A stretch of DNA of 64,000 bases, from NCBI GenBank assembly GCA_036387315.1, contig DASVTY010000167.1, forward strand, positions 1 to 64,000, written 5' to 3'. Shown here piece by piece: positions 54,794-63,339 of this stretch. Numbering within the stretch: position 1 is the stretch's first letter; the number at the start of each line of letters is the position of its first letter. A model generated the notes under the pieces. That model did no database searches. It was not told the DNA's origin and worked only from the letters and a program-made list of their open reading frames with translations. The stretch is from JALZCH01 sp036387315 (GTDB lineage: Bacteria > Acidobacteriota > Blastocatellia > Pyrinomonadales > Pyrinomonadaceae). A program made the translations under genes and the position numbers.

Positions 54794-56254
54794 ATGAATT
54801 GGAACGCAATATTTACCGCTGTTTTCGCATTGCTGCTATTAGGGACTTGCGACATTGCACGTGGTCAAGATTTTAAGACGGGTGTCTGGATAGAAGACTT
54901 CACTCAATTGAAGCGAGAAATGTCCGCTCATTATGCCAATCTTGAGTGGGCTATTGAGATGCGCGGACTTGATCTCAAGCAGTTGTCGGAACAAACCGAA
55001 TCTCGCCTTCTTCAAGCGCGTAGCGAAACTGAAGCGAAAAAAACAATCGAATCATTTCTGGATGCTTTTGGAGACGGACATCTAGGTGTTCAATGGGTAC
55101 AAAATAAGAGTAATAATTCTTCGCCCGCTGATAATGCGCAACCAGGTAACCCAATGCCTTTGTGCCAGCGACTCCGCTACAAAAGTCAAACACAGGCATC
55201 CAGAATCGCTTTTACGAGGCTGAACAATTTCCGGGAAATCGCCACTGAAGACTCGAAATATTTCTCAATCGGAGTTCTGAGCGTTGCCGCCAATAAGAAT
55301 GTTGGCGTAATCAGAATTCCCCTCTTTAGCGAATATGCATTTCCTGATTTATGCGAGCAGGCAACCGCCGAAATGAAGTTGACGAAAGATTCTCCGTGCG
55401 ATGACGAGTGTGATGATCGAGTAGAACGAAAGGCTGCGAATCTGCTGACTGCGGCACTTTCCCGACAGATTGAAGCTCTTAAGTGCAATAAGATAAGTGT
55501 TTTGCTGGTGGACATCACCGGAAATGGCGGAGGGACAAATTGGACTGAGCCAGCCGCTCGAACTCTTTCGGCTAAATCGCTTCGTTCGCCTCGCCAGCAG
55601 TTCATCCGACACGAGCACTGGACGAAGCAATTGAAGAGGCGTTTGGAAATAATTGAAGCCGATGCTCACCAGCCTACATCACCAAATCGAGAACTTTTAC
55701 TACAGGGCGCAAATATTCTAAGAAAGGCGATATTGGAATCTCAACAGCCTTGTACGCGCGATGCTGTTTGGGAAAATCGGAAAACGGACTGTTCACTTGT
55801 TGCGACAACTCCGCCGTTATACCCGCAGAGTGTTCTTCCTTTTGCTAAGCCGGGTTCATTGCCGGATAAACCATCGAGCCGTTTCCTTTTTTATCCGAGC
55901 CGTTATGCGTATCGTGAGGGCGTATATTCAGGACCCTTGATGGTACTGGTAGATCAGGGAACGTGGTCATCGGCGGAATATTTCGCGGCTATGTTGCGGG
56001 ATAATAATGCGGCAACGATTATCGGCGAGCCTACGGGCGGCGCGGGCTGTGGTTATACTAATGGAGGAATACAGACTTTTCTCAAAAACAGCGGTGCCGG
56101 AGTAAAGATACCGGATTGCGTCCGGCTTCGAGCCGATGGCACTAACGAAGTGGCTGGCATTACGCCGGACGTATTAATTCCGTGGAGATCGAACGATAAC
56201 CGCTATCAAAGAGTAAAACGAGTCTTTGATGCGCTGTCTGAATATATAAAGTAG
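54794..56254 (+). CDS. S41 family (C-terminal processing / tricorn-like) peptidase
   Basis: A 486-residue exported protein with a signal peptide (to about ARGQD). An N-terminal helical domain (WIEDFTQLKREMSAHYANLEW) resembles the S41 propiece. The catalytic domain includes ILLVDITGNGGG-like (VLLVDITGNGGGTNW), SGPLMVLVDQGTWSSAEYFAAML, with the nucleophile Ser near residue 395 in WSSAEYF, and GEPTGGAGCG. No PDZ domain is obvious. It degrades or processes proteins in the periplasm. The codon use is less GC-rich than the kinases beside it. It lies between the FHA and kinase-TPR genes without a shared Shine-Dalgarno overlap, so co-regulation is uncertain. Confidence 0.85.
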   Translation: MNWNAIFTAVFALLLLGTCDIARGQDFKTGVWIEDFTQLKREMSAHYANLEWAIEMRGLDLKQLSEQTESRLLQARSETEAKKTIESFLDAFGDGHLGVQWVQNKSNNSSPADNAQPGNPMPLCQRLRYKSQTQASRIAFTRLNNFREIATEDSKYFSIGVLSVAANKNVGVIRIPLFSEYAFPDLCEQATAEMKLTKDSPCDDECDDRVERKAANLLTAALSRQIEALKCNKISVLLVDITGNGGGTNWTEPAARTLSAKSLRSPRQQFIRHEHWTKQLKRRLEIIEADAHQPTSPNRELLLQGANILRKAILESQQPCTRDAVWENRKTDCSLVATTPPLYPQSVLPFAKPGSLPDKPSSRFLFYPSRYAYREGVYSGPLMVLVDQGTWSSAEYFAAMLRDNNAATIIGEPTGGAGCGYTNGGIQTFLKNSGAGVKIPDCVRLRADGTNEVAGITPDVLIPWRSNDNRYQRVKRVFDALSEYIK

Positions 56255-56393
56255 GCAAACAAAGATATAGTTGAGTGAACTATATTATTACCAAAAATAA
56301 CTTTCATCCTTCCGTCTTTATTTTCTCGCTGCGGCACGGCGTTTGTTTAATGTATTTAACAGTACGCTCCCCGTACTATTTTAGAGCAGAAAG

Positions 56394-58304
56394 ATGCTTC
56401 CCAGAGATACATTGCTTGACGACCGTTATCGGATTATCGAATTGCTCGGCACGGGCGCGATGGGTTCGGTTTATCTTTCGCTTGATGAACGATTAAGCTG
56501 CAACGTCGCGGTTAAGGGTACGATAATCAAACAGTTTCGGCTTGACCCGGAAAAGGAAGCCGAGCTGCGGCGCGCTTTTGAACGCGAAGCCAAATTGCTC
56601 GCCAATTTGCAGCACGAAGCGATTCCGCGCGTGGTTGATTATTTTACCTTTGAGGACGAGCAGTATCTCGTCATGGAATATATTCCGGGCAAAGATTTGT
56701 TCGAGCAAGCCGAGAAAATGCGCCGGAAGGACGAACATTTCGATGTCGTCAAAGTCTCGGATTGGGCTTTGCAGCTTCTTGACGCGCTCGTTTATCTGCA
56801 TACGCAGCCCGAACCCGTTATTCACAAAGACATCAAGCTCTCGAACATCAAAATCAACGAGCGCAATCGTGTGAAGCTGCTCGATTTCGGAATCTCAAAA
56901 GGTTATGCGGGCGAAATGACCAAAGTTGACGCTGGAAGCCTGCAAATGGGAACCGAAGAATATTCGCCGCTCGAACAGTTTTTGAAATTTCCGAGCCGCG
57001 CAGCGATAACTCTGCGGCAAGCTCTCTCAATCAAACACGCCGATAAAGTCGAGGAGGTTTTAAGTCAAAACACCGACGCGCGAAGCGATCTTTATTCGCT
57101 CGCAGTGACGATTTATCGTCTGTTGACCGGCAAACCTCCCGCCGATTATTTGCCGCGCGCTCTGGCTGTTTGGGAAGGCGAGCCTGACCCGCTGGTTCCG
57201 GTTCACGAGATAAACCCGGAAGTTCCGGTTCCGGTTTCAAACGTTCTGATGCACGCGCTCGCGCTCGATAAAGAAAACCGTCCGTGGTGCGCCGAAGCGA
57301 TGCGCGAAGAATTTCAAGCCGCCTGGCAGGAACATTACCGCTCGACCGAAGTAACCAAACGAGAAGAGATTGCCGCCGAAGAGCGTACCGAATTTGAACG
57401 TCTGCTGGCTGAAGAAAGGCAGCGACGCGAAGAAGCCGAGATTGCGCGTGAGGAAAAAGAGCGTGAATTGGCGGCGATTAATTCAAGACTACAGGAAATT
57501 ACCGCCAGCATGCAGAGCGCGCCGCCGCAAGCAACAGCCGCATCGTCTTCGCCCGAAAGACGCAGCATTTTGCGTTTTCCGGGCAGAAAATACGCATGGT
57601 TTTTCCTGATGTTTTCGGTCGTTGCGGGCGTTATTTTGTTCTGGCAGGCGCGCGAGGAAACAGCCAAAGCGCGCGAGTTTGAACAGCATTTTTCGCGCGG
57701 CAAGGCTCTGCTTGACGAAAAATCGTACGACGCTGCGATTAATGAATACACCGAAGCCATCGGCATCAATCCGAAATCGTCCGACAGCTTTGCCAATCGC
57801 GGCGAAGCGTTTCGCAAAAAACAGGAATTGACGCGCGCCTTGCAGGATTACAACGAAGCGATTCGCTTGAACAAACAAAATCTGTTTGCGCTCGTTAATC
57901 GAGCCGATGTTTATTGCCAGTCGAACGATTTCGACCGCGCGTTCGCGGATTTCGGAGAAGTTCAAAAACAAAAGCCGGATTACGATTTTCTCTACGAAAA
58001 ACGCGGCGCTTGCTACGAAACGCGCGGAATGTACGACGAAGCCGTCAACGATTACTCCAAAGCTCTGACGCTCGACCCGGACGAAACCTGGACTTATTTC
58101 AAACGCGGGCTGGTTTATTTCTTGACCGATAGGGACGAAAAAGCCGTCGCCGATTACACCGAAGTATTGCGCCGAACGCCCAACGATTACGCCGCATATG
58201 CCAATCGCGGCGCGGCTTATCAACGCCTCGGCAAAAAGAATCTGGCAGCAGCCGATTTTCAAAAATCCGAAGAACTAAAAGAAGTTAGCGAAGCCAGGAA
58301 ATAA
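56394..58304 (+). CDS. Ser/Thr protein kinase with membrane helix and TPR repeats
   Basis: A 636-residue kinase. The Hanks domain (about 10-310) has G-loop LGTGAMGSV (18-26), Lys41, HKD (144-146) in place of HRD, Asn151, and DFG (164-166). The activation segment reads GSLQMGTEEYSPLEQ. After a Glu/Arg-rich helix comes a membrane segment (about 402-418), then four to six tetratricopeptide repeats (about 430-630: AINEYTEAIGINPKSSDSFANRGEAF, ALQDYNEAIRLNKQNLFALVNRADVY). The TPR part would lie outside the cytoplasm. The catalytic-loop Arg to Lys change marks kinases that may not need activation-loop phosphorylation. Confidence 0.93.
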   Translation: MLPRDTLLDDRYRIIELLGTGAMGSVYLSLDERLSCNVAVKGTIIKQFRLDPEKEAELRRAFEREAKLLANLQHEAIPRVVDYFTFEDEQYLVMEYIPGKDLFEQAEKMRRKDEHFDVVKVSDWALQLLDALVYLHTQPEPVIHKDIKLSNIKINERNRVKLLDFGISKGYAGEMTKVDAGSLQMGTEEYSPLEQFLKFPSRAAITLRQALSIKHADKVEEVLSQNTDARSDLYSLAVTIYRLLTGKPPADYLPRALAVWEGEPDPLVPVHEINPEVPVPVSNVLMHALALDKENRPWCAEAMREEFQAAWQEHYRSTEVTKREEIAAEERTEFERLLAEERQRREEAEIAREEKERELAAINSRLQEITASMQSAPPQATAASSSPERRSILRFPGRKYAWFFLMFSVVAGVILFWQAREETAKAREFEQHFSRGKALLDEKSYDAAINEYTEAIGINPKSSDSFANRGEAFRKKQELTRALQDYNEAIRLNKQNLFALVNRADVYCQSNDFDRAFADFGEVQKQKPDYDFLYEKRGACYETRGMYDEAVNDYSKALTLDPDETWTYFKRGLVYFLTDRDEKAVADYTEVLRRTPNDYAAYANRGAAYQRLGKKNLAAADFQKSEELKEVSEARK

Positions 58305-58475
58305 ATTGTAAAGTTTACAGCTAAGCGGCAAAACGAAAACTCGCAAGAATATTAATTCGCCCAATTTACCGCAAATGTTAACACTTTCTAAGGGGGCAGC
58401 CGTGACAAGTGAGCGTTTTTTCATTATTCTGTCCTTCTTTGTTTGTTTTTATAAAAGTTGAGCGGGAGTAAGAAA

Positions 58476-59348
58476 TTGAGCGTTTTAGTTGATCGAAATA
58501 CGCGCCTTGTCGTGCAGGGCATTACGGGTAAAGAGGGCACTTTTCACACCAAGCAAATGATCGAATACGGCACGCAGGTTGTCGGCGGCGTGACGCCCGG
58601 AAAAGGTGGAACGACGCACGAAGGCGTGCCCGTTTTTAATACGGTCGAAGATGCCGTCAAACAAGCGGGCGCAAATGCGAGCGTGATTTATGTTCCGCCG
58701 CCGTTTGCCGCCGATGCGATTATGGAAGCGGCGGACGCAGGGCTTCCGCTCGTCGTCTGCATCACCGAAGGCATTCCGGCAGCCGATATGGTCAAAGTTC
58801 ATCATTTTCTCGCCGACAAAAAAACTCGCCTGGTCGGACCGAATTGTCCCGGCGTGATTTCGCCCGGCAAATGCAAAGTGGGAATTATGCCCGGACATAT
58901 TCACAAAGAAGGAAGCATCGGTGTTGTCTCGCGCTCCGGCACATTAACGTATGAAGCCGTCGGGCAATTAACCGCGCTCGGTCTCGGACAGTCAACGGCA
59001 ATCGGAATCGGCGGTGATCCGATTATCGGCACGACGCACACCGACGCTTTGCGGCTTTTTCAAGCGGACGATGAAACCGAAGGAATTGTTTTAATCGGTG
59101 AAATCGGCGGAACGGCGGAAGAAGAAGCCGCCGCTTATGCCAAAGAAAACGTCACCAAACCGATTGTTGCGTTCATCGCCGGACAAACCGCGCCGCCCGG
59201 ACGTCGAATGGGGCACGCCGGAGCGATTATTGCGGGAGGCAAAGGAACTGCCGCGGAGAAAATGGCTGCGCTCGAAGCCGCCGGAATCCGTGTCGCCAAA
59301 TCGCCCGCCGACATCGGCGAAACAATGAAAGCCGCCCTCGGCTCATAG
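58476..59348 (+). CDS. sucD: Succinyl-CoA synthetase alpha subunit
   Basis: The alpha subunit of succinyl-CoA synthetase. The 290-residue product has the CoA-binding Rossmann fold (TRLVVQGITGKEGTFH), VGGVTPGKGG, GPNCPGVISPGKCKVGIMPG, and the phosphohistidine motif RRMGHAGAI (His near residue 247, as in the E. coli enzyme). The TTG at 58476, eight bases after GGGAG, gives the standard N-terminus (SVLVDRNTRLV); the frame is open to a TTG at 58458. It is separated from sucC but leads a tight run with the thioesterase (13 bases downstream), a Cna-B protein and ndk. Confidence 0.97.
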   Translation: MSVLVDRNTRLVVQGITGKEGTFHTKQMIEYGTQVVGGVTPGKGGTTHEGVPVFNTVEDAVKQAGANASVIYVPPPFAADAIMEAADAGLPLVVCITEGIPAADMVKVHHFLADKKTRLVGPNCPGVISPGKCKVGIMPGHIHKEGSIGVVSRSGTLTYEAVGQLTALGLGQSTAIGIGGDPIIGTTHTDALRLFQADDETEGIVLIGEIGGTAEEEAAAYAKENVTKPIVAFIAGQTAPPGRRMGHAGAIIAGGKGTAAEKMAALEAAGIRVAKSPADIGETMKAALGS

Positions 59349-59361
59349 TTATTCGGAAGCG

Positions 59362-59751
59362 GTGAAATTCGAACATTCGCTTATTGTTAAAGCCGAAGAT
59401 ATTGACCGGCAAGATCATGTCAACAATGTTCGCTATTTGCAATGGATTCAAGATATTGCCGTAGCGCATTGGTTGAGTCGCGCGACAGACGAGCAAAAAG
59501 CGCAAATAGTTTGGGTTGTAATGCGGCACGAAATTGATTATTTGCGTCCGGCTTTTGAAAATGAGGAAATCGCGGTAACGACTTGGGTTGGAGAACCACA
59601 AGGGGCAAAATGGGAGCGTTTTACCGAAATCAGGCGCGGCGATAAAATTCTGGTGAAAGCGAAAAGCATTTGGGTTGCGCTCGATTCCAAAACTTTGCGC
59701 CCGCGCCGCGTAACTACGGAAATAAAAGAAACTTTTGTAAAAACAGAATGA
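59362..59751 (+). CDS. Hotdog-fold acyl-CoA thioesterase
   Basis: A 129-residue single hotdog domain of the 4-hydroxybenzoyl-CoA thioesterase type, with the conserved DIDRQDHVNNVRYLQW helix start and the VVMRHEIDYLRPAFENEEI strands. Such enzymes hydrolyse acyl-CoA esters; the acyl group is not known. The start is GTG at 59362, right after sucD. Its stop overlaps the next start (ATGA), so all genes from sucD to ndk look co-translated. Confidence 0.9.
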   Translation: MKFEHSLIVKAEDIDRQDHVNNVRYLQWIQDIAVAHWLSRATDEQKAQIVWVVMRHEIDYLRPAFENEEIAVTTWVGEPQGAKWERFTEIRRGDKILVKAKSIWVALDSKTLRPRRVTTEIKETFVKTE

Positions 59752-60239
59752 TTTCTCTGCGATGCTGCCAATTCATTTTTTTGATTTCCGCTTACTTGTT
59801 TTTAAGTCAATGCGTATTTGCTCAAACTTCAAAAACAGTTCTAAGCGGAGTTGTGACAGATCCGTCAGGTGCGGTAATTCCTAATGCGAAAATAATTAGT
59901 GAGGGAAAAGATGGAAAACGGTTTTCATCTTTGACAAATGACCATGGCTTTTTTGAACTGGAATTAGCGGAAGGTTTATACAAAATTGAAATTACATACC
60001 CGCCATTTACAAAATTTGTAATTGCCGATTATTTGGTTGTAAAAGGTACGAATGTGCCGTTTTATGTAGCATTACAATGTAATCAGGACTGCGGAATTAT
60101 TCATGACCTTTTGCCGCCGGAGCCGGGTATAATAGTTGAATCGGAGAATTTAGCAGTTTCAAATCAAATTTTAAGTAGAGCTAAGCCTAATACAAGAAAG
60201 GCTGTTAAAAAATCGAAAAAAAGAATAATTAAACAATGA
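59748..60239 (+). CDS. Small exported carboxypeptidase-regulatory-like protein
   Basis: A 163-residue protein with a signal peptide (hydrophobic 8-23, ending FAQTS) and one Cna-B-like domain (LSGVVTDPSGAVIPNAKI, DHGFFELELAEGLYKIEITYPPFTKFVIADYLVV). The C-terminus is basic (KAVKKSKKRIIKQ). It resembles the N-terminal domain of the Oar-type receptors but has no barrel. The role is unknown. It starts in the thioesterase stop codon and ends in the ndk start codon. The gene is more AT-rich than both partners. Confidence 0.82.
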   Translation: MISLRCCQFIFLISAYLFLSQCVFAQTSKTVLSGVVTDPSGAVIPNAKIISEGKDGKRFSSLTNDHGFFELELAEGLYKIEITYPPFTKFVIADYLVVKGTNVPFYVALQCNQDCGIIHDLLPPEPGIIVESENLAVSNQILSRAKPNTRKAVKKSKKRIIKQ

Positions 60240-60652
60240 GCAATTTAACATTTGGAATTATCAAACCGGACGCCGTGCGCGCCGGAAAATACGGAACTAT
60301 ATTGCAGCGCATTTTGGACAACGGCTTTAAAATTCGCGCGATGAAATTAAAGCATCTTTCGCGTAAAGAAGCCGAAGGTTTTTATGCGGTTCACCGCGAG
60401 CGCCCGTTTTTCGGTGAATTGACCGAGTTTATGTCGAGCGCACCCTGCATTGTGATTGCGCTTGAAAAAGAAAACGCCGTGAAATCGTGGCGCGATTTGA
60501 TGGGCGCGACCAATCCGGCGGAAGCCGCCGAAGGAACGCTCCGCAAAGAGTTTGCGACATCAATCGGCGAAAACGCCGTTCACGGCTCAGACTCGGAAGA
60601 GAATGCGCAAATCGAAATCAGCTATTTTTTCAGTAAATTAGAATTAGTGTAA
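60236..60652 (+). CDS. ndk: Nucleoside diphosphate kinase
   Basis: Ndk transfers the gamma phosphate between nucleoside triphosphates through a phosphohistidine. The 138-residue product has the FGIIKPDAVRAGKYGTIL start and the active-site NAVHGSDS with His at about residue 116. The start overlaps the preceding stop by four bases. Linkage with sucD is meaningful because Ndk can use the GTP or ATP made by succinyl-CoA synthetase. An inverted repeat follows eight bases after the stop. Confidence 0.97.
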   Translation: MSNLTFGIIKPDAVRAGKYGTILQRILDNGFKIRAMKLKHLSRKEAEGFYAVHRERPFFGELTEFMSSAPCIVIALEKENAVKSWRDLMGATNPAEAAEGTLRKEFATSIGENAVHGSDSEENAQIEISYFFSKLELV

Positions 60653-60660
60653 AACGAAAC

Positions 60661-60728
<68 letters not shown>

Positions 60729-60731
60729 AGA

Positions 60732-61436
60732 ATGAAACGCTGCCCAACTTGTCAACGGACATTTGACGACAATATGAAATTTTGCCAGGCGGACGGGACC
60801 CCGCTGGTTTCCGACACCGCCGGTGCGGGCGGTTCGGCGCAGGGTGCGGATTTTGATCCGATGAAAACCGTCCTCGGTGCTCCGCCGCCGGTAGATTTGC
60901 CGCCGCCTTCGCCGTTTGGCTCTTCGAGCGAGCCGCCTCGATCACCGAGCGCGGATTTAAGCTCGCCTTCGTTTGGCGATTTGGGTGGCTCGCCGCCGCG
61001 AGACAGCGGGTTTTCCGACGCACCGCGAAGCGCACCGACTTTTCAGGAGCCGGAGCCGCAGTTTGGGCAGCAGCCGTTTGGTAATACGCCTTCGGATTGG
61101 AGTCCGCCGCCCGCGCCCGCAGCGGGTTGGGGAAATCAGGGGTTGGGACAAAATACACCGTTTACGCCTCCGCCGATGGGCGGTTCGGGCGGTCAAAATC
61201 AGACTCTGGCAATTGTTTCGCTCGTTACCGGCATCTTAGGATTGTGCTGTCAGATTTTAGGACCGGTCGGTTTGATTACCGGCTATATCGCGTACAATAA
61301 CGCCAATAAAAACCCGGGCGTTTATGGCGGTAAAGGTTTGGCGCTGGGCGGTATGATTGTCGGCGGCATTGCCACTTTGCTGATGATTTTATGGATTATT
61401 CTCAATCTTTTGGGCGTCGTCTTAATGCCGCGTTAA
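60732..61436 (+). CDS. Zinc-ribbon protein with C-terminal DUF4190 membrane domain
   Basis: A 234-residue protein. The N-terminus is a zinc ribbon (CPTCQRTF ... FCQADGTPL). Residues about 40-155 form a Pro/Ser/Gly-rich disordered linker. The C-terminus has two to three membrane helices with LAIVSLVTGILGLCCQILGPVGLITGYIAYNNANKNP and GKGLALGGMIVGGIATLLMIL, matching the DUF4190 type. Such proteins are small membrane scaffolds of unknown role. The start lies within six bases of the inverted repeat at 60661-60726, and no Shine-Dalgarno is visible. Confidence 0.85.
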   Translation: MKRCPTCQRTFDDNMKFCQADGTPLVSDTAGAGGSAQGADFDPMKTVLGAPPPVDLPPPSPFGSSSEPPRSPSADLSSPSFGDLGGSPPRDSGFSDAPRSAPTFQEPEPQFGQQPFGNTPSDWSPPPAPAAGWGNQGLGQNTPFTPPPMGGSGGQNQTLAIVSLVTGILGLCCQILGPVGLITGYIAYNNANKNPGVYGGKGLALGGMIVGGIATLLMILWIILNLLGVVLMPR

Positions 61437-61463
61437 AGTTGAAAACAAATTAAAGAAAATTTT

Positions 61464-61985
61464 ATGTCACTAATCGGCGATATTATTGATTCGACAAAAG
61501 CGATTATCAAGGGGATGAGCGTCACGCTCTCAAAAATTCCCCAGGAAAAATGGACTGTCCAATACCCGGACGATCCGATTACGGTTCAGCCGCGTTATCG
61601 CGGGCAGCATCTGCTTCACGTTGACGAAAACGGAAACGAAAAATGCGTCGCGTGCTTTTTGTGCGCGGCGGCTTGCCCTTCGGATTGCATTTACATCGAA
61701 GCCGAAGACGATCCGCGTCCTTACCCGGAACGCATCGGGGTTGACGAACGCTTTGCGCGCGTTTACAACATTGATTACGGACGCTGCATCTTCTGCGGCT
61801 TCTGCGTCGAGGCTTGTCCGAAAGACGCCATTACGCACGGCTACAATTTCGAGATTTCCGTTTATACGAGAGCGGATTTGCTCAAAAACAAAGACGATCT
61901 TTTGATTACCAAACAAAAGCAGTCGAAAAACTATCGCGTCGCGCTTTCGAGCGAAGACGTTGATTCGGAATACAAAGAAGTCTAA
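61464..61985 (+). CDS. nuoI: NADH-quinone oxidoreductase subunit I (4Fe-4S ferredoxin)
   Basis: A 173-residue protein with two 4Fe-4S motifs of the complex I type (CVACFLCAAACP and CIFCGFCVEACP), flanked by the NuoI features HLLHVDENGNEKC, PSDCIYIEAEDDPRPYPERIGVDERFARVYNIDYGRC and DAITHGYNFE. NuoI carries electrons between the peripheral clusters and the quinone site. No other nuo gene is in the window, so it is either a solitary copy or its operon is elsewhere. It lies 27 bases behind the zinc-ribbon gene. Confidence 0.92.
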   Translation: MSLIGDIIDSTKAIIKGMSVTLSKIPQEKWTVQYPDDPITVQPRYRGQHLLHVDENGNEKCVACFLCAAACPSDCIYIEAEDDPRPYPERIGVDERFARVYNIDYGRCIFCGFCVEACPKDAITHGYNFEISVYTRADLLKNKDDLLITKQKQSKNYRVALSSEDVDSEYKEV

Positions 61986-61988
61986 ACA

Positions 61989-62055
61989 ATTTTAGATTTT
62001 AGATTTTGGATTGCGGATTGTTTTTAATGAAAAAGCAGTCCGCATTTTGCTTTTA
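61989..62055. repeat. Degenerate repeat spacer with TTAGATTT units
   Basis: The left part has two TTTAGATTT units and GGATTGCGGATTG; the right part has CAGTCCGCATTTTGC. Only about eight bases pair (GCGGATT/AGTCCGC), so this looks like a decayed relative of the other intergenic inverted repeats. Confidence 0.45.
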
Positions 62056-62060
62056 AACCG

Positions 62061-62492
62061 ATGAGTAAAAACGTTAATTCCGCATTCTTGGCTTTTCTTG
62101 TTTTAGCTTTCACAGTCGGCTGCAACTGCAATATATCCGACTGGATAAACAGCGCGGTTCAAACTTCGCCGCCGAGCAACAGCAACACGGCGGTCGTGGT
62201 TTCAAACGCCAACTCAAACACCAATCGCTCAACAAACGAATCGGTAACCGACACGGTTTTAAACACCGAAAAAACCGGCATTGCGGAATGCGACGAAGTT
62301 CTCGCGCTGATCGAACAGCAAATGCAGAACGACCCGGAGCAAACAATCCCCGAACGCATGGCGCGACAGGCAGCAAAAAATTTGATTTACAATCAGGTGC
62401 GCAGCAATCTGGCGAATATGAACGAGCAAAATCGAGTTGATCTTGCCAAAACTTGCCGGCAGCTCAGAGACAATTTTAACGCGGCTAATTAA
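62061..62492 (+). CDS. Small lipoprotein, unknown function
   Basis: A 143-residue protein with a lipobox (FTVGC, Cys21) after a hydrophobic signal. A Ser/Asn/Thr-rich linker (about 40-75) is followed by a helical domain of about 70 residues (ECDEVLALIEQQMQNDPEQTIPERMARQAAKNLIYNQVRSNL). I do not recognise the domain. It is probably anchored in the outer membrane. Confidence 0.75.
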   Translation: MSKNVNSAFLAFLVLAFTVGCNCNISDWINSAVQTSPPSNSNTAVVVSNANSNTNRSTNESVTDTVLNTEKTGIAECDEVLALIEQQMQNDPEQTIPERMARQAAKNLIYNQVRSNLANMNEQNRVDLAKTCRQLRDNFNAAN

Positions 62493-62574
62493 TAAACCGA
62501 CATTTGCTCTGTTTGCGGCAAAATCAGTAAAATGTGCGTTTGTTTAAGCCAAAAATATTCTTTAAATTTTTCAA

Positions 62575-63267
62575 ATGATTAAAGCCATTCTTTTCGATTT
62601 CAATGGCGTCATTATCAATGACGAGCCGATACAGATGAAAGCCTATCAAAGTGTCTTAAAAGCCGAAGGCATCGAATTAACCGAACAAAATTACTACGAT
62701 TCGCTCGGAATGGACGACCGAACTTTTGTCCGCGCCGCTTTTGAACGCTCGAAAAAAGATTTGACTGACGAAACTCTCTCTCGCATTGTCGAAGAAAAAA
62801 CCGCCGCGCACGCCGGAATGATTGCCGAAGAGCTGCCGCTTTTCCCCGGAATTGTCAATTTCGTCAAAGAGATGCATTTTCACTACAAGCTCGGCATTGT
62901 TTCGATGGCGCGGCGCGTCGAAATCAATTCGATTTTGCAGCGCGCAGACCTCGCCGGTTATTTTTCGGCGCTCGTCAGCGCCGAAGACGTGACCGCCTGC
63001 AAACCGGACAAACAATGTTTTGATTTGGGTTTTAGAAAACTCGACGAAGCAAATACGACACGCGGCGAATTTCCGTTCAGCCGCGAACAGGTTTTAGTGA
63101 TCGAAGATTCCCCACCCGGCGTCGTCGGCGCAAAACGCGCCGGTATGAAAGTTTTAGGCGTAACGAGTACCGTTTCCGCCGATGAGCTGCGCGCGGCAGG
63201 CGCTGATGTCGTCACAAAAAATCTCTCGGATTGGATACCCGAAACAATTGAATTAGTTTTCAAATAG
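62575..63267 (+). CDS. HAD family hydrolase, beta-phosphoglucomutase-like
   Basis: A 230-residue HAD subfamily IA protein. Motif I is DFNGVI with nucleophile Asp8; the second acidic residue, normally Asp10, is Asn10. Motif II is VSMARR (Ser near residue 108), motif III CKPDKQCF (Lys), and motif IV VIEDSPPGVVGAKRAGM. The helical cap lies at about 15-80. Asp10 acts as the general acid/base in beta-phosphoglucomutase and many phosphatases, so the Asn suggests an altered reaction or low activity. The start ATG at 62575 is preceded by an A/T-rich tract with no clear ribosome site. An inverted repeat begins at its stop codon. Confidence 0.9.
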   Translation: MIKAILFDFNGVIINDEPIQMKAYQSVLKAEGIELTEQNYYDSLGMDDRTFVRAAFERSKKDLTDETLSRIVEEKTAAHAGMIAEELPLFPGIVNFVKEMHFHYKLGIVSMARRVEINSILQRADLAGYFSALVSAEDVTACKPDKQCFDLGFRKLDEANTTRGEFPFSREQVLVIEDSPPGVVGAKRAGMKVLGVTSTVSADELRAAGADVVTKNLSDWIPETIELVFK

Positions 63268-63337
63268 TTCGTTGTTCGTTGTTCGTTGTTCGTTGCAAAA
63301 GCAATTTACAACGAACAACGAACAACGAACAACGAAC
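63267..63337. repeat. Perfect 29-bp inverted repeat of heptamer TTCGTTG units
   Basis: The left arm (63267-63295) is four tandem TTCGTTG units; the right arm (63309-63337) is the exact complement (CAACGAA units). The loop is 13 bases. The left arm begins at the last base of the HAD gene's stop codon and the right arm ends two bases before the next gene's ATG. Confidence 0.95.
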
Positions 63338-63339
63338 AA

